DNA of 26,596 nt, from positions 33,958 to 60,553 of the forward strand of contig MU657460.1 of assembly GCA_026770575.1 (NCBI GenBank), read 5' to 3'. Shown here piece after piece: positions 1-8,900 of the stretch. How positions within the stretch are numbered: position 1 is the first letter of the stretch; each line of letters begins with the position of its first letter. The DNA comes from Pelagophyceae sp. CCMP2097. Its lineage: Eukaryota > Sar > Pelagophyceae. The notes beneath the pieces were generated by a model that saw nothing but the letters and a program-made list of their open reading frames with translations, was not told the origin of the DNA and made no database searches. The position numbers and the translations under genes were made by a program.

Positions 1-936
1 GCGGCGTGCAAATTTCCGCCGGCTGGCGCATCCGCCGTCGGATACGAGTAGTGCGGGAAGTGCGGTCGGAAGTCCTTGTACTCGCCGTCCATGTACCAGG
101 GGTGGCTGTCGCTGCAGTACTTGAGGCCTTGAAACGTCTTCACGATTGACGACCGAAATTCGAAGGTTAAGAAACTGTTGAGCGGCCCTGTCTTGGAAAA
201 GCTTAAAGCGACAACGTCGTTGCCCCCGTCGAGTAATTTGAAGAGTTTGAGCACAGTCGCAGGACGGCGGTGGAACGTCTTGAACGTTTTGTACTGCCTC
301 ACGAGCACCTCCGTCGTCTTGTCCTTGACGTCGTCGGCCAGCGCCTTGGCGGGCGCCTTGGCGGACGTCGCTTTGGCGTGTTCGTCGGTTGTTTGGGCGT
401 CGTGCGTCTTGGCGCCGGACGTCTTCGCGTCGGACGTGGCGTCGCCCGCGGGCGCCGGGACCTTTTCGGTCGCCGGCCCGTCCCCAGTGACGGTCCGCGT
501 CACGGCGAAGGGGTTGTCCGGTTCGACGCCTTTGCGGCGCGTTTCCACGAGCCTACATAAGAGAAGCGGGTCACGTCCCTGGTCCTTCGAGCAAATCTGG
601 GCCCGGTCCCGGGCGTGTGGCGCTACGGCGTGGCGTCGGGCGACGCGGCGTCGCGCGTCGTGGCGTCGAACGCGACGGTGCCGGTGCCGTCGACGCGCGC
701 GACGCCGTGCGCCCCGGCGGCCTGACCAAACGGCGTCGACCAACGAGGACCGCCGACGCATCTCTTCGCGGGTCGCGAGACCGTTTCACCGACGCGGCGA
801 GTCGTAGGGATATCGGCGCACCGTCTGCGCGGAACACGAGGCATTGTCGGCCTTCCTGGCGAACTTTTGTTTCTTCGCGGCCTGACGAGACGGCGTGAAC
901 CACCGACGCGCAAAGCAGCGACGCGGCGAGACGCAT
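1..936 (-). CDS. Partial multi-exon gene of unknown family, runs off left edge
   Basis: I do not recognise this protein. Reading the minus strand, a candidate start at 936 gives a hydrophobic N-terminus (MRLAASLLCASVVHAVS) that resembles a signal peptide; a GT-AG intron at 722-789 joins it in phase to an exon at 627-721 (…VARVDGTGTVAFDATT…). From about 570 to 1 another frame stays open to the window edge. It has an Ala/Lys/Thr/Asp-rich stretch and then an ordered part containing VRQYKTFKTFHRRPATVLKL and, near the edge, YCSDSHPWYMDGEYKDF, which looks like a folded enzyme-type segment. The link between the 627-721 exon and the final open frame is unresolved: a 30-bp intron at 597-626 is possible but leads into the wrong frame. 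Start and splice pattern are therefore tentative. It is transcribed divergently from the ice-binding protein gene, with 301 bp between the starts. Confidence 0.4.
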
Positions 937-1044
937 GCATCTCGAAAAGGGGGACGCACGTTCGCCGCCGGCCGGTTCGACTCCGCGTCGGACATGTTCC
1001 TTGCTTGCTTTCTGTTTTCGAGTTGTGCCACCACCTGTGTCTTT

Positions 1045-1132
1045 AAGTTTCGGCCTTCTGGTTCTTCAAATTTCGGTCCGGGTACTTCAAGTTTCGGCCT
1101 TTCCGTTTCTTCAAATTTCGGTTTTTGAATTC
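1045..1132 (+). repeat. Two 44-bp tandem copies upstream of the ice-binding protein gene
   Basis: Copies at 1045-1088 and 1089-1132 each contain AAGTTTCGGCCTT followed by TTCTTCAAATTTCGG, so the motif AARTTTCGG occurs four times at about 22-bp spacing. The array sits 106-193 bp before the ATG at 1238, where an upstream activating region would lie. A regulatory role is inference. Confidence 0.6.
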
Positions 1133-1182
1133 CGCGAATTACATGTCAATTCCTGGAATCGTGTTTCGTCAAAATTCGTCGG

Positions 1183-1209
1183 AATATATATTGCGAGGGT
1201 ATATAATTA
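1183..1209 (+). promoter_or_regulatory. TATA-like core promoter of the ice-binding protein gene
   Basis: Two AT-rich boxes, AATATATATT (1183-1192) and TATATAATTA (1200-1209), stand out from very GC-rich surroundings and are followed by an A/C-rich leader directly before the ATG at 1238. Their distance from the start codon fits a core promoter with a short 5' UTR. Confidence 0.5.
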
Positions 1210-1237
1210 TTGTAACAAAAACAACAAACAAACAACG

Positions 1238-2028
1238 ATGCCCATGTTCCAGAGCCGTTTCTTCGTGGCCCTGGCGCTCGCGCTCGGCGCCGCGGCCGTG
1301 GAGACCCAGGTCATCCTTGGCACTGCGGGTGACTTCGTCATCCTGGCAAAGTCGGGCATCTCCACGGTGCCGGCGTCGGCTATCACGGGCGACATCGGCG
1401 TCTCTCCCATCACCGGCGCCTCCATGACGGGCTTCTCCGAGATCAAGGACTCGTCGGGCAAAATGGCCACGTCGGGCCAGGTCACGGGCACCATGTTCGC
1501 CGCCGACTACAACGCCCCGACCCCGGTGAAAATGACGGCCGCCGTTTCCGACATGGAGACCGCCTACACCGACGCGGCCGGGCGCCCCAACGAGGTCGCG
1601 GCGCGCATCAACCTCGGTGCAGGCATCGTCGGCGGCGTCTTTGGTGGCATGACGGCTCCGTTGACGCCGGGCGTGTACACGTGGGGCAGCGATGTCAACT
1701 TCGCTGACGACATCTTCTTCGACGCCGGCGGCGACGCCAACTCCGTTTTCATCCTGCAGATTTCGGGCAACGTCGCCGTCGCCTCGGGCAAAAGTTCACC
1801 CTCGTCGGCGGCGCGCTGGCCAAGAACATCTTCTTCCAGGTCGCGGGCTTCGTAACCGCTGGCACCACTTCCCACCTGGAGGGCATCTTCCTCGTCGCGA
1901 CCAAGGCCGTCTTCGAGACGGGCTCCTCGCTCAACGGCCGCATCCTCACGCAGACCGCCGTGACCCTCGACGCGGCGACGATCACGATGCCGCCCGTGAG
2001 CCGCCGCCTGCTCCGCGGCAACCAGTAG
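1238..2028 (+). CDS. Secreted DUF3494 ice-binding (antifreeze-type) protein, one-base frameshift
   Basis: Family members are secreted beta-solenoid proteins that bind ice crystals and limit recrystallisation outside the cell. The ATG at 1238 was chosen because it begins a clear signal peptide (FVALALALGAAAVE) right after the promoter-like leader. The mature part shows the family order: an N-terminal stretch with FVILAKSGIS and GDIGVSPI, a helical insert with DMETAYTDAAGRPNE, then GVYTWGSDV and the C-terminal signature KNIFFQVAGFV…GTTSHLEGI…GSSLNGRILTQTAVTL. The frame breaks at 1790-1793, where an AAAA run is followed by the family-conserved segment in the +2 frame. One more A would give Gly-Lys-Lys-Phe-Thr-Leu, the length the family expects. 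The second part then reads without interruption to TAG at 2026-2028; total about 263 codons. This is either a recent one-base loss or a homopolymer sequencing error. Confidence 0.9.
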
Positions 2029-2419
2029 ATCGCCTCGCGTCCCGCGCACCTTCATCCGCGCCTCCGACGTCGACCGCCGCAACCACAGGATGCCATACAG
2101 ACATTATTATTATAGAATTTCCAACGGAGGGCGTGCATCCGGGGGTGGTGAGGGCGATGGAATGCTACAATTGTAGTGTCCTCTTTCTTCGGAAATCTTT
2201 TTCTGGATTCTGGAAATTTGTCACTTCTCGTCCACGCCCGGCTCGTCAACGACACGCGTCGCGAAAGTCTACCCGGCGCGGGGAAACCCGCGGCCGAGTC
2301 CGATGAGCTTCCAAATTTGGAAGGTTTTCGCACTTTCTTGCGCAATGTTTCTCGGCAACTTCCCAGAAAAGGCCCGTTTTTCTTTTAGAGATCCGAGCAT
2401 CGAGTGTGTTCACACGACC

Positions 2420-2571
2420 ATGTTCCGACGCGCGTGCGCCGCCGCGATCACGCTCGGCGTGAGTAGAATCATCGAACCTGAGCGGCCCTCTGCCTGCTGT
2501 AGACTAACAATCATTGCGCTGTGGAAACGATGGCCCCGGCCGCGAAGCCCCTGTGTGCCCACCTGCTTTGA
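2420..2571 (+). CDS. Very weak candidate: two-exon 35-residue ORF
   Basis: ATG at 2420 opens MFRRACAAAITLG and meets a good donor (GTGAGT at 2459). The acceptor CTGCTGTAG ends at 2502, and a phase-matched exon runs 2503-2571 to TGA. The N-terminus could be the start of a signal peptide. Nothing else supports it; such short models arise by chance. Confidence 0.2.
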
Positions 2572-2917
2572 GAAAGAAGCGCCGCTCGGAACGATATCCT
2601 AGGCGCTGCGGCTCGGCTCGGCTGACTCGGTCGCGCGCCAAGGCCGAGGCGCCCGGGCGACGGATTTCGTACGTATGCCCCCATGATTGCAAGAATTTCC
2701 GGAAAATAATGGACGCGAAAAATAACACCGGTTTCGGGAACTGAAGTTTCGGGTTATATCCGAAATCGCCGACGTCGCCGCCGACGTCGGGGCGCGCTAT
2801 TTGTCGACCTCCGAGCGGACGGGCCGCGAATGACGCGTTTCCGAGCGGCGAGGGTCGTCGGTGGACGCAAGTCTTAGGAGGTTTGCTCGGTTTGCGAAAT
2901 TTTCGCCATTTGCTCGC

Positions 2918-3300
2918 GGAACCGAAAGTAATTCAAATTCGTGAGATTGGTGAGATTGGAAGGGGACGCCCGAGGCAACGAGCACGCCCCAGGTCATCGC
3001 AGTTGCGAGCGACCGAGGGACTTTGGACGTTGTGAAATATTTGGCCCTGCATTTCTGAGTCACGGAACCGAAAGTATTGAAAAGTCTCGGGCTGGGAAAT
3101 GCGAGGCCCGAGGCTAGCCACAGTGCAAGAGCACGCCCAGGTGACGACGGTCGAGAGCAAGCGATCCCTCAGGGAGATTGACACTGTTCACGGAACCGAA
3201 AGTCTTGAAAAGACAGTTTGGGGAATGCGACCCCGAGGCTGGTCACGGTGCAACAAGCACGCCTCAGGTCACGACAGTTGCGACCCGACTTCAGACGAGC
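2918..3300 (+). repeat. Degenerate tandem repeat, three units of about 110-146 bp
   Basis: Units start at 2918, 3064 and 3192, each with GGAACCGAAAGT. Within each unit the landmarks recur in order: a TTGAAAAG-like box (TTCAAATT in unit 1), GGGAATGCGA in units 2 and 3, CCCGAGGC, a GTGCAA-AGCACGCC box, and CAGGTCACGACAGTTGCGA. Units 2 and 3 are closest. No coding potential is shared between units. Confidence 0.65.
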
Positions 3301-4399
3301 CGCCCAAAGGCCCGCGGATAGACGAGGTCGTTCTAAATACCATATAATACCCCATATCGAGAGCATTTCAATATTCGATGCCGCGTAAAGGGCCGAAGAG
3401 CGGCTCGATTGTGCGTGCACGCAGCCGACATCGCAGAGTCGAGTCGATGGGAGCAAAGGCGGTCTGGACCAAATAATATACAAAAGGCGTATCCGGTGCG
3501 TCCTTGCCGAGTCCTCTTCACCGTGTGCCCAGAGGGGCGACAGAATCTTCAAAAGGACATCGCGAGGCCCGCGGCGTCCTGGTCGGACGTCACGGCCGGG
3601 ATCGGCTCGAATCGCCTAGTTTTTGTTCCATCGAAAAAACGGCCGTATCTTGTCACGTCTTCTTCTGTTATGCACCTCGTCCGGCTCGGGTCGGCTCGAT
3701 GGACTCACGGTAGTCCCACGACCCGACCACGATGAAAGAGGCATACGGGCTCGAATCGCCCGCTTTGACGGCTCGGCCGTCGAAACGCGCGGTCCAAAAG
3801 CTTGCAAAGCGCTTTTCGGACTCCCATCTCACGGCCCGAGTCCGACACGCCTCTATAGAAGTCTGCCTTTCTAAAGAGGACTTTTTGCCCAGTCCCGAGG
3901 CGAATCGGTCAAACGGCGGAGGCGGCCAATCGGCGTCGAAGCGGCGGCTTGACTTATCGTGCCTCCCGGCGAGCCGGCGTGGCGGCGGCCTATGGCGGCG
4001 ATGCGGCGATCATAAGAGGCCGGAGGGCGGCTCGGTCAGCGCCGTAAGCGTCAATTTTGCGATCGCAGCCTACGCACAAGCGTCAAGCGGTCCCCGCAGA
4101 AGCGTCGAGCGGTCCCGTAACCACCCAAAACCGCCGGCGCGCACCAGGTTCTCGACGTCGAGCTCGAGCTCGGCGTACTTGATCTAAGATGTGGGTGGAG
4201 GGACGAGTGGTGCGTGGATCATAGGTACAAGTGTTGCATGACGGTCGGGTCTCACTGACGAAAACGCCCGCAAAAAAGAAACTGTAAAGAACGTTCCTCG
4301 GAACGTTCGGAAACCACTTCGGCGACCGCTACTAGTTGTCCAAAACGTTGCAGTCTTAGTGGGCTCTCGACCCCTGCGGGGCCCTAAACATCAAGGGCC

Positions 4400-5723
4400 G
4401 TGCTGACAAAGGTCGAAGACTCGATGCTCGGGCGCATGTTCGGCCGCCGCGACGCGATGCTGCAGGCGGACCCTTTGGACGGGTCCATCTTCATCGACCG
4501 CGACGGCGAGCGCTTCGGCATGCTACTCGACTTTCTGCGCGGCGACCTCCCGATGGCGGTTGCATGCAGAGGGCGATCCGGGCATTATCCGAGGCCGCGC
4601 AAGAATCCATGATTACTTTGGCCTCGAGGCCGCCGTGTTCGGTGGGCGGCCGTGGACCGACGGCGCGGCGTTCCGGGTTGGGCCGGAGATGAGCGAAGCA
4701 CGTTCTTGGTGTGCTGCCGTGGCTGCTGGAGGGCGCGTTATGGTGTTTGGGGGTGAATCGGCTTTAGAAACGACGGAAGTGCTCGACACGCAGACGATGA
4801 CCTTTACAGATGCGCCGGACATGCTCACGGGACGAACGGGCTGTGCAGCGGTGCAGATCGATGAAGAACGAGTGCTGGTGATGGGTGGAATAGATGACGA
4901 CGACGAAATCTTAAGCACGACGGAGATCTTCCACCTCTCGACGCGCACGTTCACGCATGGCCCGGACATGCTCTCGAGACGAAGCTGTTGTGCTGCCGTC
5001 GCACTCGACGCTCGCAGGATCCTCGTTGTGGGCGGTTACAACGGCGCGTCTGAACTGTCGAGCACGGAAATCCTCAGCCTGGACACGATGGCCTTTGCGC
5101 CCGGGCCTGCCATGGCCACTTCGCGCAGCGGATGGGCAGCCGTCGCGCTCGACGAGCATCGCATATTGGTGGCCGGTGGTGAATCAGATTCAGGATGTTC
5201 GAAAACGACGGAGGTCCTCGACATCCGGACCATGTCGTTCGCGCCCGGTCCATCGATGAGCTCGGCGCGCTTTGAATGTGCGGCCGTGCCCGTCGACTCG
5301 CAGCACGTTCTTATCATCTGCGGTCTGGACTCATCAGGCGGGGCGGACTCGTCAAGCACTGCATCGGCCACGACCGAGCTCCTCGACGTGGCGGCGATGG
5401 CGTTTTCGCCCGGCCCGACGATGCTGGCTGCTCGGAGAATATGCGCAGCCGCGCGGCTCGACACTGCGGAAGACGAACCGCGCCTCTTCGTCGTGGGCGG
5501 CGAGGATGCCGCCGGCTCAGCCCTGTCCAGTACCGAGGTGCTCATCGTCGACTTGCAGGGGCCTAGGGCGGCGCGCCGCCGCCTGACGCCCATCTACGTT
5601 GCGCCAAGGAACCCCCTCTTGGGCCAGCCCCACCCTGGTGGATCCAGGATGCATCGTAAGCAACCGCCGTTTGGCATGCCTCGCCTGCCTGCTCGGGTCT
5701 GCCTGCTTGCCCGCGGCCCGTAG
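4400..5723 (+). CDS. KCTD-type BTB domain fused to six kelch repeats, one frameshift
   Basis: Such proteins are usually adaptors: the BTB/T1 fold oligomerises and can bind cullin-3, and the kelch propeller holds a partner. At 4400-4550 the frame encodes the middle of a potassium-channel-tetramerisation domain (TKVEDSMLGRMF, DGSIFIDRDGERFGMLLDFL). About 4553 the frame must shift by +1 to continue as HAEGDPGI and DYFGLEAAVFGG, the normal end of that domain. Six kelch units follow, each about 50 residues, pattern GP-M----R--CAAV-x-D--R-LV-GG, then TEVL and TMxF. Unit 5 has IICG for the GG pair. The first beta-strands (NVGG…F) are missing: an in-frame stop lies at 4385-4387 and a branch-point/acceptor-like site ends near 4395, so an upstream exon probably exists but I did not find it. 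The residues after the last kelch strand (from ~5555) look like read-through into non-conserved sequence. Convergent with VPS13. Confidence 0.82.
5611..5645. repeat. Copy A of a motif shared with MATE intron 9
   Basis: TTGGGCCAGCCCCACCC followed by a small palindrome (CCACC-CT-GGTGG) and GATCC. A second copy is at 20160-20193. See findings. Confidence 0.55.
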
Positions 5724-5918
5724 TCTCCGCGCCCCGACTCGACGCACTCCGTCCGCCCGGAGACCACCTTGGTAGCGCGCGCGCCTGCGGCGATCGTCGC
5801 GCCGGAAAGAGTTGCAACCGGCGCCGCCGGTTCCCCGTGAAAAAGCACAGTGACAATTCTCCGTTATAGATCATGGCGCGAGAATTTACACAGGCAGTGT
5901 CGCGCTCCCGGGCGGCCG
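5724..5918. other. Convergent 3' spacer between BTB-kelch and VPS13
   Basis: 195 bp between the two stop codons. No canonical polyadenylation signal is evident on either strand, and I see no gene here. Confidence 0.6.
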
Positions 5919-8900
5919 TCATCTCGGCCAGCACGTGGGCGAAGGGCAGTCGCGAACGCACGACGTGACGAAGTTGCGTTTCGGAGCAGCCGCGGCCGCG
6001 TCGACCTACGGCGCGCGTCCGACCGCGGACGAGACGCACGGGGCGGCCCATGGTCCGTGCTCTCGCAGCAGGGCTCACCGCCACTTCGACCCACGGCGAT
6101 ATGGGCGGCTCGTCGTCGTCGGACGAGGCGTCGGCGGCCGAGGCCGCGCGGTCCGCGTCGTCTGCGCCGTCCGAATCGCCGTCCGACTCGCCGCCGCGCC
6201 GCCCGCTCGCGCCGGGCGCCGCGCGCTCGACGGCGACACCGACGAGGCGCAGTTTCGCCCGCAGCGCCGCCGCCCCCGCCGCAGTCGCGCACTCGGCGCG
6301 CGCAGCCGGCGCACCCTGTGCAGAAGCGTGCGACAATGCAGCCGCGGCTGCACGGCCCTTGGACAAAGATGAGATTCACCTCTGCTGTGAAGACGACCGT
6401 CGTCGGGGAAGATTGAGCCGCGCGGAGCGCATGCCACGGCTGCGCCCAGGGCGCCTGGTGCGCGGCGAGGACGATGATGCCGCGCGCAGCGAGCGCCACA
6501 AAGCCGCCGTCGCGCAGAGGCGCGTGGTCTAGGAAGCTAAGCCGCAGCATTTTTTTAGGCATTCCAAGGCATTCCAAGGCACCGCAAGGCAAGACTCTTC
6601 GGCACGACCGACGGTGTTTCACGCAACACTCTTTGTGGGCCGCCATCTGACAGTCCTCCGACGGTCCACGTTTGCCGCCTTTCCCGACGCGGCGACGGAC
6701 GGTTCGCCGTCGTCGGCGGCCGGCGCGTCGGCGGCGCGCGGGCCCTCCGAGGCGCCGAGCTCTGCGGCGAGCGGCGTTTCAAACGAGGTCCGCGAACGGT
6801 CGCGGCTCGGCGCGCCGTTTCTCGCGAGGCCGTCGTGTGCGTGCTGCGCCAGCGCCTGCGCGGCGGCGCCGAGCGCCGAGTACGGCGCGAGACGCCTGCG
6901 GAAACCGGCGCCGTCGGGCAGTGCCGCGAGCGCTCTTCGCCGCCGCCGGCCGCCGGCACTGGCGTCGGTGACAGCCGCGCCGCCGTGCCGCGGCCGCGGC
7001 TGCGCGCCGGGGCCGCCAAAGCGCGGTTGCTGCGCCTGCAAAGGCGGAACGTCAACCGGGAGACGCATGAGTCCGTTTCGCCTCTGGTCGTCGCCTCTCG
7101 GCCTTTGCCCATTTCTGAGCCCGGGCTCCTCCCCGAGAGCCTGCCGAGCTTTGCGGACGCACCGCCGGAGTTGGCGCGGCGCTGCGCGCGATGTCGGAGA
7201 CGGCGTCGGCGAGGCCGACAACGGGCTTGACCTGATGACATGGCATGGTATTTTGCTTTTCGGTTACCCAGCATCACCGCTCGTCGCACGGCCACGATCC
7301 CGCGTCTTTCCCGCCCCCATGCCTCTGCTCCCGCCCACGACTCGTTCGTCGTCGTCGCTGCCGTGAGGGTTTTACGGCCGGTGTCGGACGGCCTGCGTCG
7401 GACGCGGGAAAATTACCACGACACCCAGCAGCGCGCCGCAGATGCCGCGCGCGCGCGTCGACCGCGGCGCATCCACCAGCGCTGACTGCAGCGCGCCTAT
7501 AAGCGGTGAGCTCCGGCGGGCACTTTTACGAAGACGCTCCCGTGACGACCAGGGACCGGGGCTACTGCAGAGCGGGCCAACCTACGGACCTTCGAACCCG
7601 TCTGCCACGTCGTCGCGCGCCAGGCGGAAGCCCTCCATCAGGCGCCGCTGCCACGACCTACCGATTCGAGTGGGGCCGCTTCGGACGTGATGCTGAGACG
7701 TCTTGGGACGGAAAATGGACTCTTGGTACGGCTCAGGCACTCACCTCGGCCCATCGCCGTAGCCACGCTCGATCCGCCGTTCGCGGTGCCGCTTCGCGCG
7801 CTCGCAAAAGTACGCCGCGTCGCCCGAGAGCAAAGCGTGCGCCCCCGCCTGCCGCGGATGCGCCGTCGCCGCGGATCGTCATTCGGCGTCGTCTGTCGGA
7901 CGGCTGCTTCGTCATTCAAAAGAACGCACCAGGCGGTCCCCAATCGTCGCCGTCGCCGTCTCGACGATGCCCGTCGGGAACGCGGTGAAGCCCGTGAGGA
8001 ACGACGCCGGGTCGTCGGTCGCAAGATGGATGTCCATGCCGAACGCATTGCCGAGTAGCGCGTGCCTCAAAATCTCGCTCCGGGCGTGCGCCGCGAGCGC
8101 GGCGGTGAGCTGCGCGCGCGTGAGCAGGGCGTGCCTCGCGGCGAAGCGGCCGATGGAGAAGGAGGCGTCGGACAGCGCTGCGAGCGGGGCGGCCACTTCC
8201 AAGAGTGCGGCCGTAAATTGCGACCTAGCGCGACATGTCTTACAATACTCACTCCATCATCACGCGTTGTATGACAGCCACGATGAAGGGCTTTCCTCTC
8301 ATCGAGACTCTGGTCCCGCTCCCGACTGTCGTGACGGTTTGGGTTTCGAAACTCGAACGCGGCCAAAAACTGCCGACTCGTCGGCGCGTCGGCGTAGCGC
8401 CGCCGCGCAAAGGGCTGCTGCGGCGTCGCCAGCGATCGCGCCACGGCGCGGCCCAGGGCGTCGTCGCGCAGGCCGCTCAGCGCCAGCGTGAGGCGCAGTT
8501 CCAAAGGCGCCTACAATGACAGCAATCACCGTGTTTCGCGTGACACGATCAGCGTCTTCCCGTCAACAGTCTGTCATTGGTGTTATGACGGCCACGATGC
8601 GCGTCTTCCCCCGGCTCGCCTCTGCTGCCGCTCACGACAGCAGTTTCCCACCCGGAAGAAGACGCGGCTCCATACGAGCTCGATGGTGTCAAAGTAAACG
8701 CGCGGCTCGGCGCAGAGTTTGGCGAAGAGCTGATCCAGATCCGCTCCGGTTGCCACGGCGCGCCCTGCGACGCGTCGGACGCCTGACGTCCATCGACTCA
8801 CAACCGATTCGGGATGCGTTTTTTGCCCGTCCGCGCAGGCCCAGACCTCGTCCGCGGCGCCGCAGAGCGCTAGGAGGGTCGGCCGGTCCAGGCTCAAAGA

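Larger units (their letters stand above)
2029..4399. other. Intergenic region without a supported gene
   Basis: No open frame here matches a family I know. It holds the degenerate tandem repeat at 2918-3300, AT-rich patches around 2100-2130 and 3335-3385, and one weak two-exon short ORF at 2420-2571. Just before 4400 the sequence CTAAACATCAAG looks like a branch point plus acceptor for the next gene. The longer open frames look like by-products of high GC content. Confidence 0.6.

Noticed and set aside
935..1237. N-terminal extension of the ice-binding protein frame to an ATG at 935
   Set aside because: The extension would translate the promoter-like repeats and TATA boxes, and would bury the signal peptide that starts at 1238.
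5563..6366. Single 267-codon minus-strand ORF
   Set aside because: Its first part is VPS13 exon 17, which splices out at 6078. The rest is intron and 3' spacer, so it is not a separate gene.
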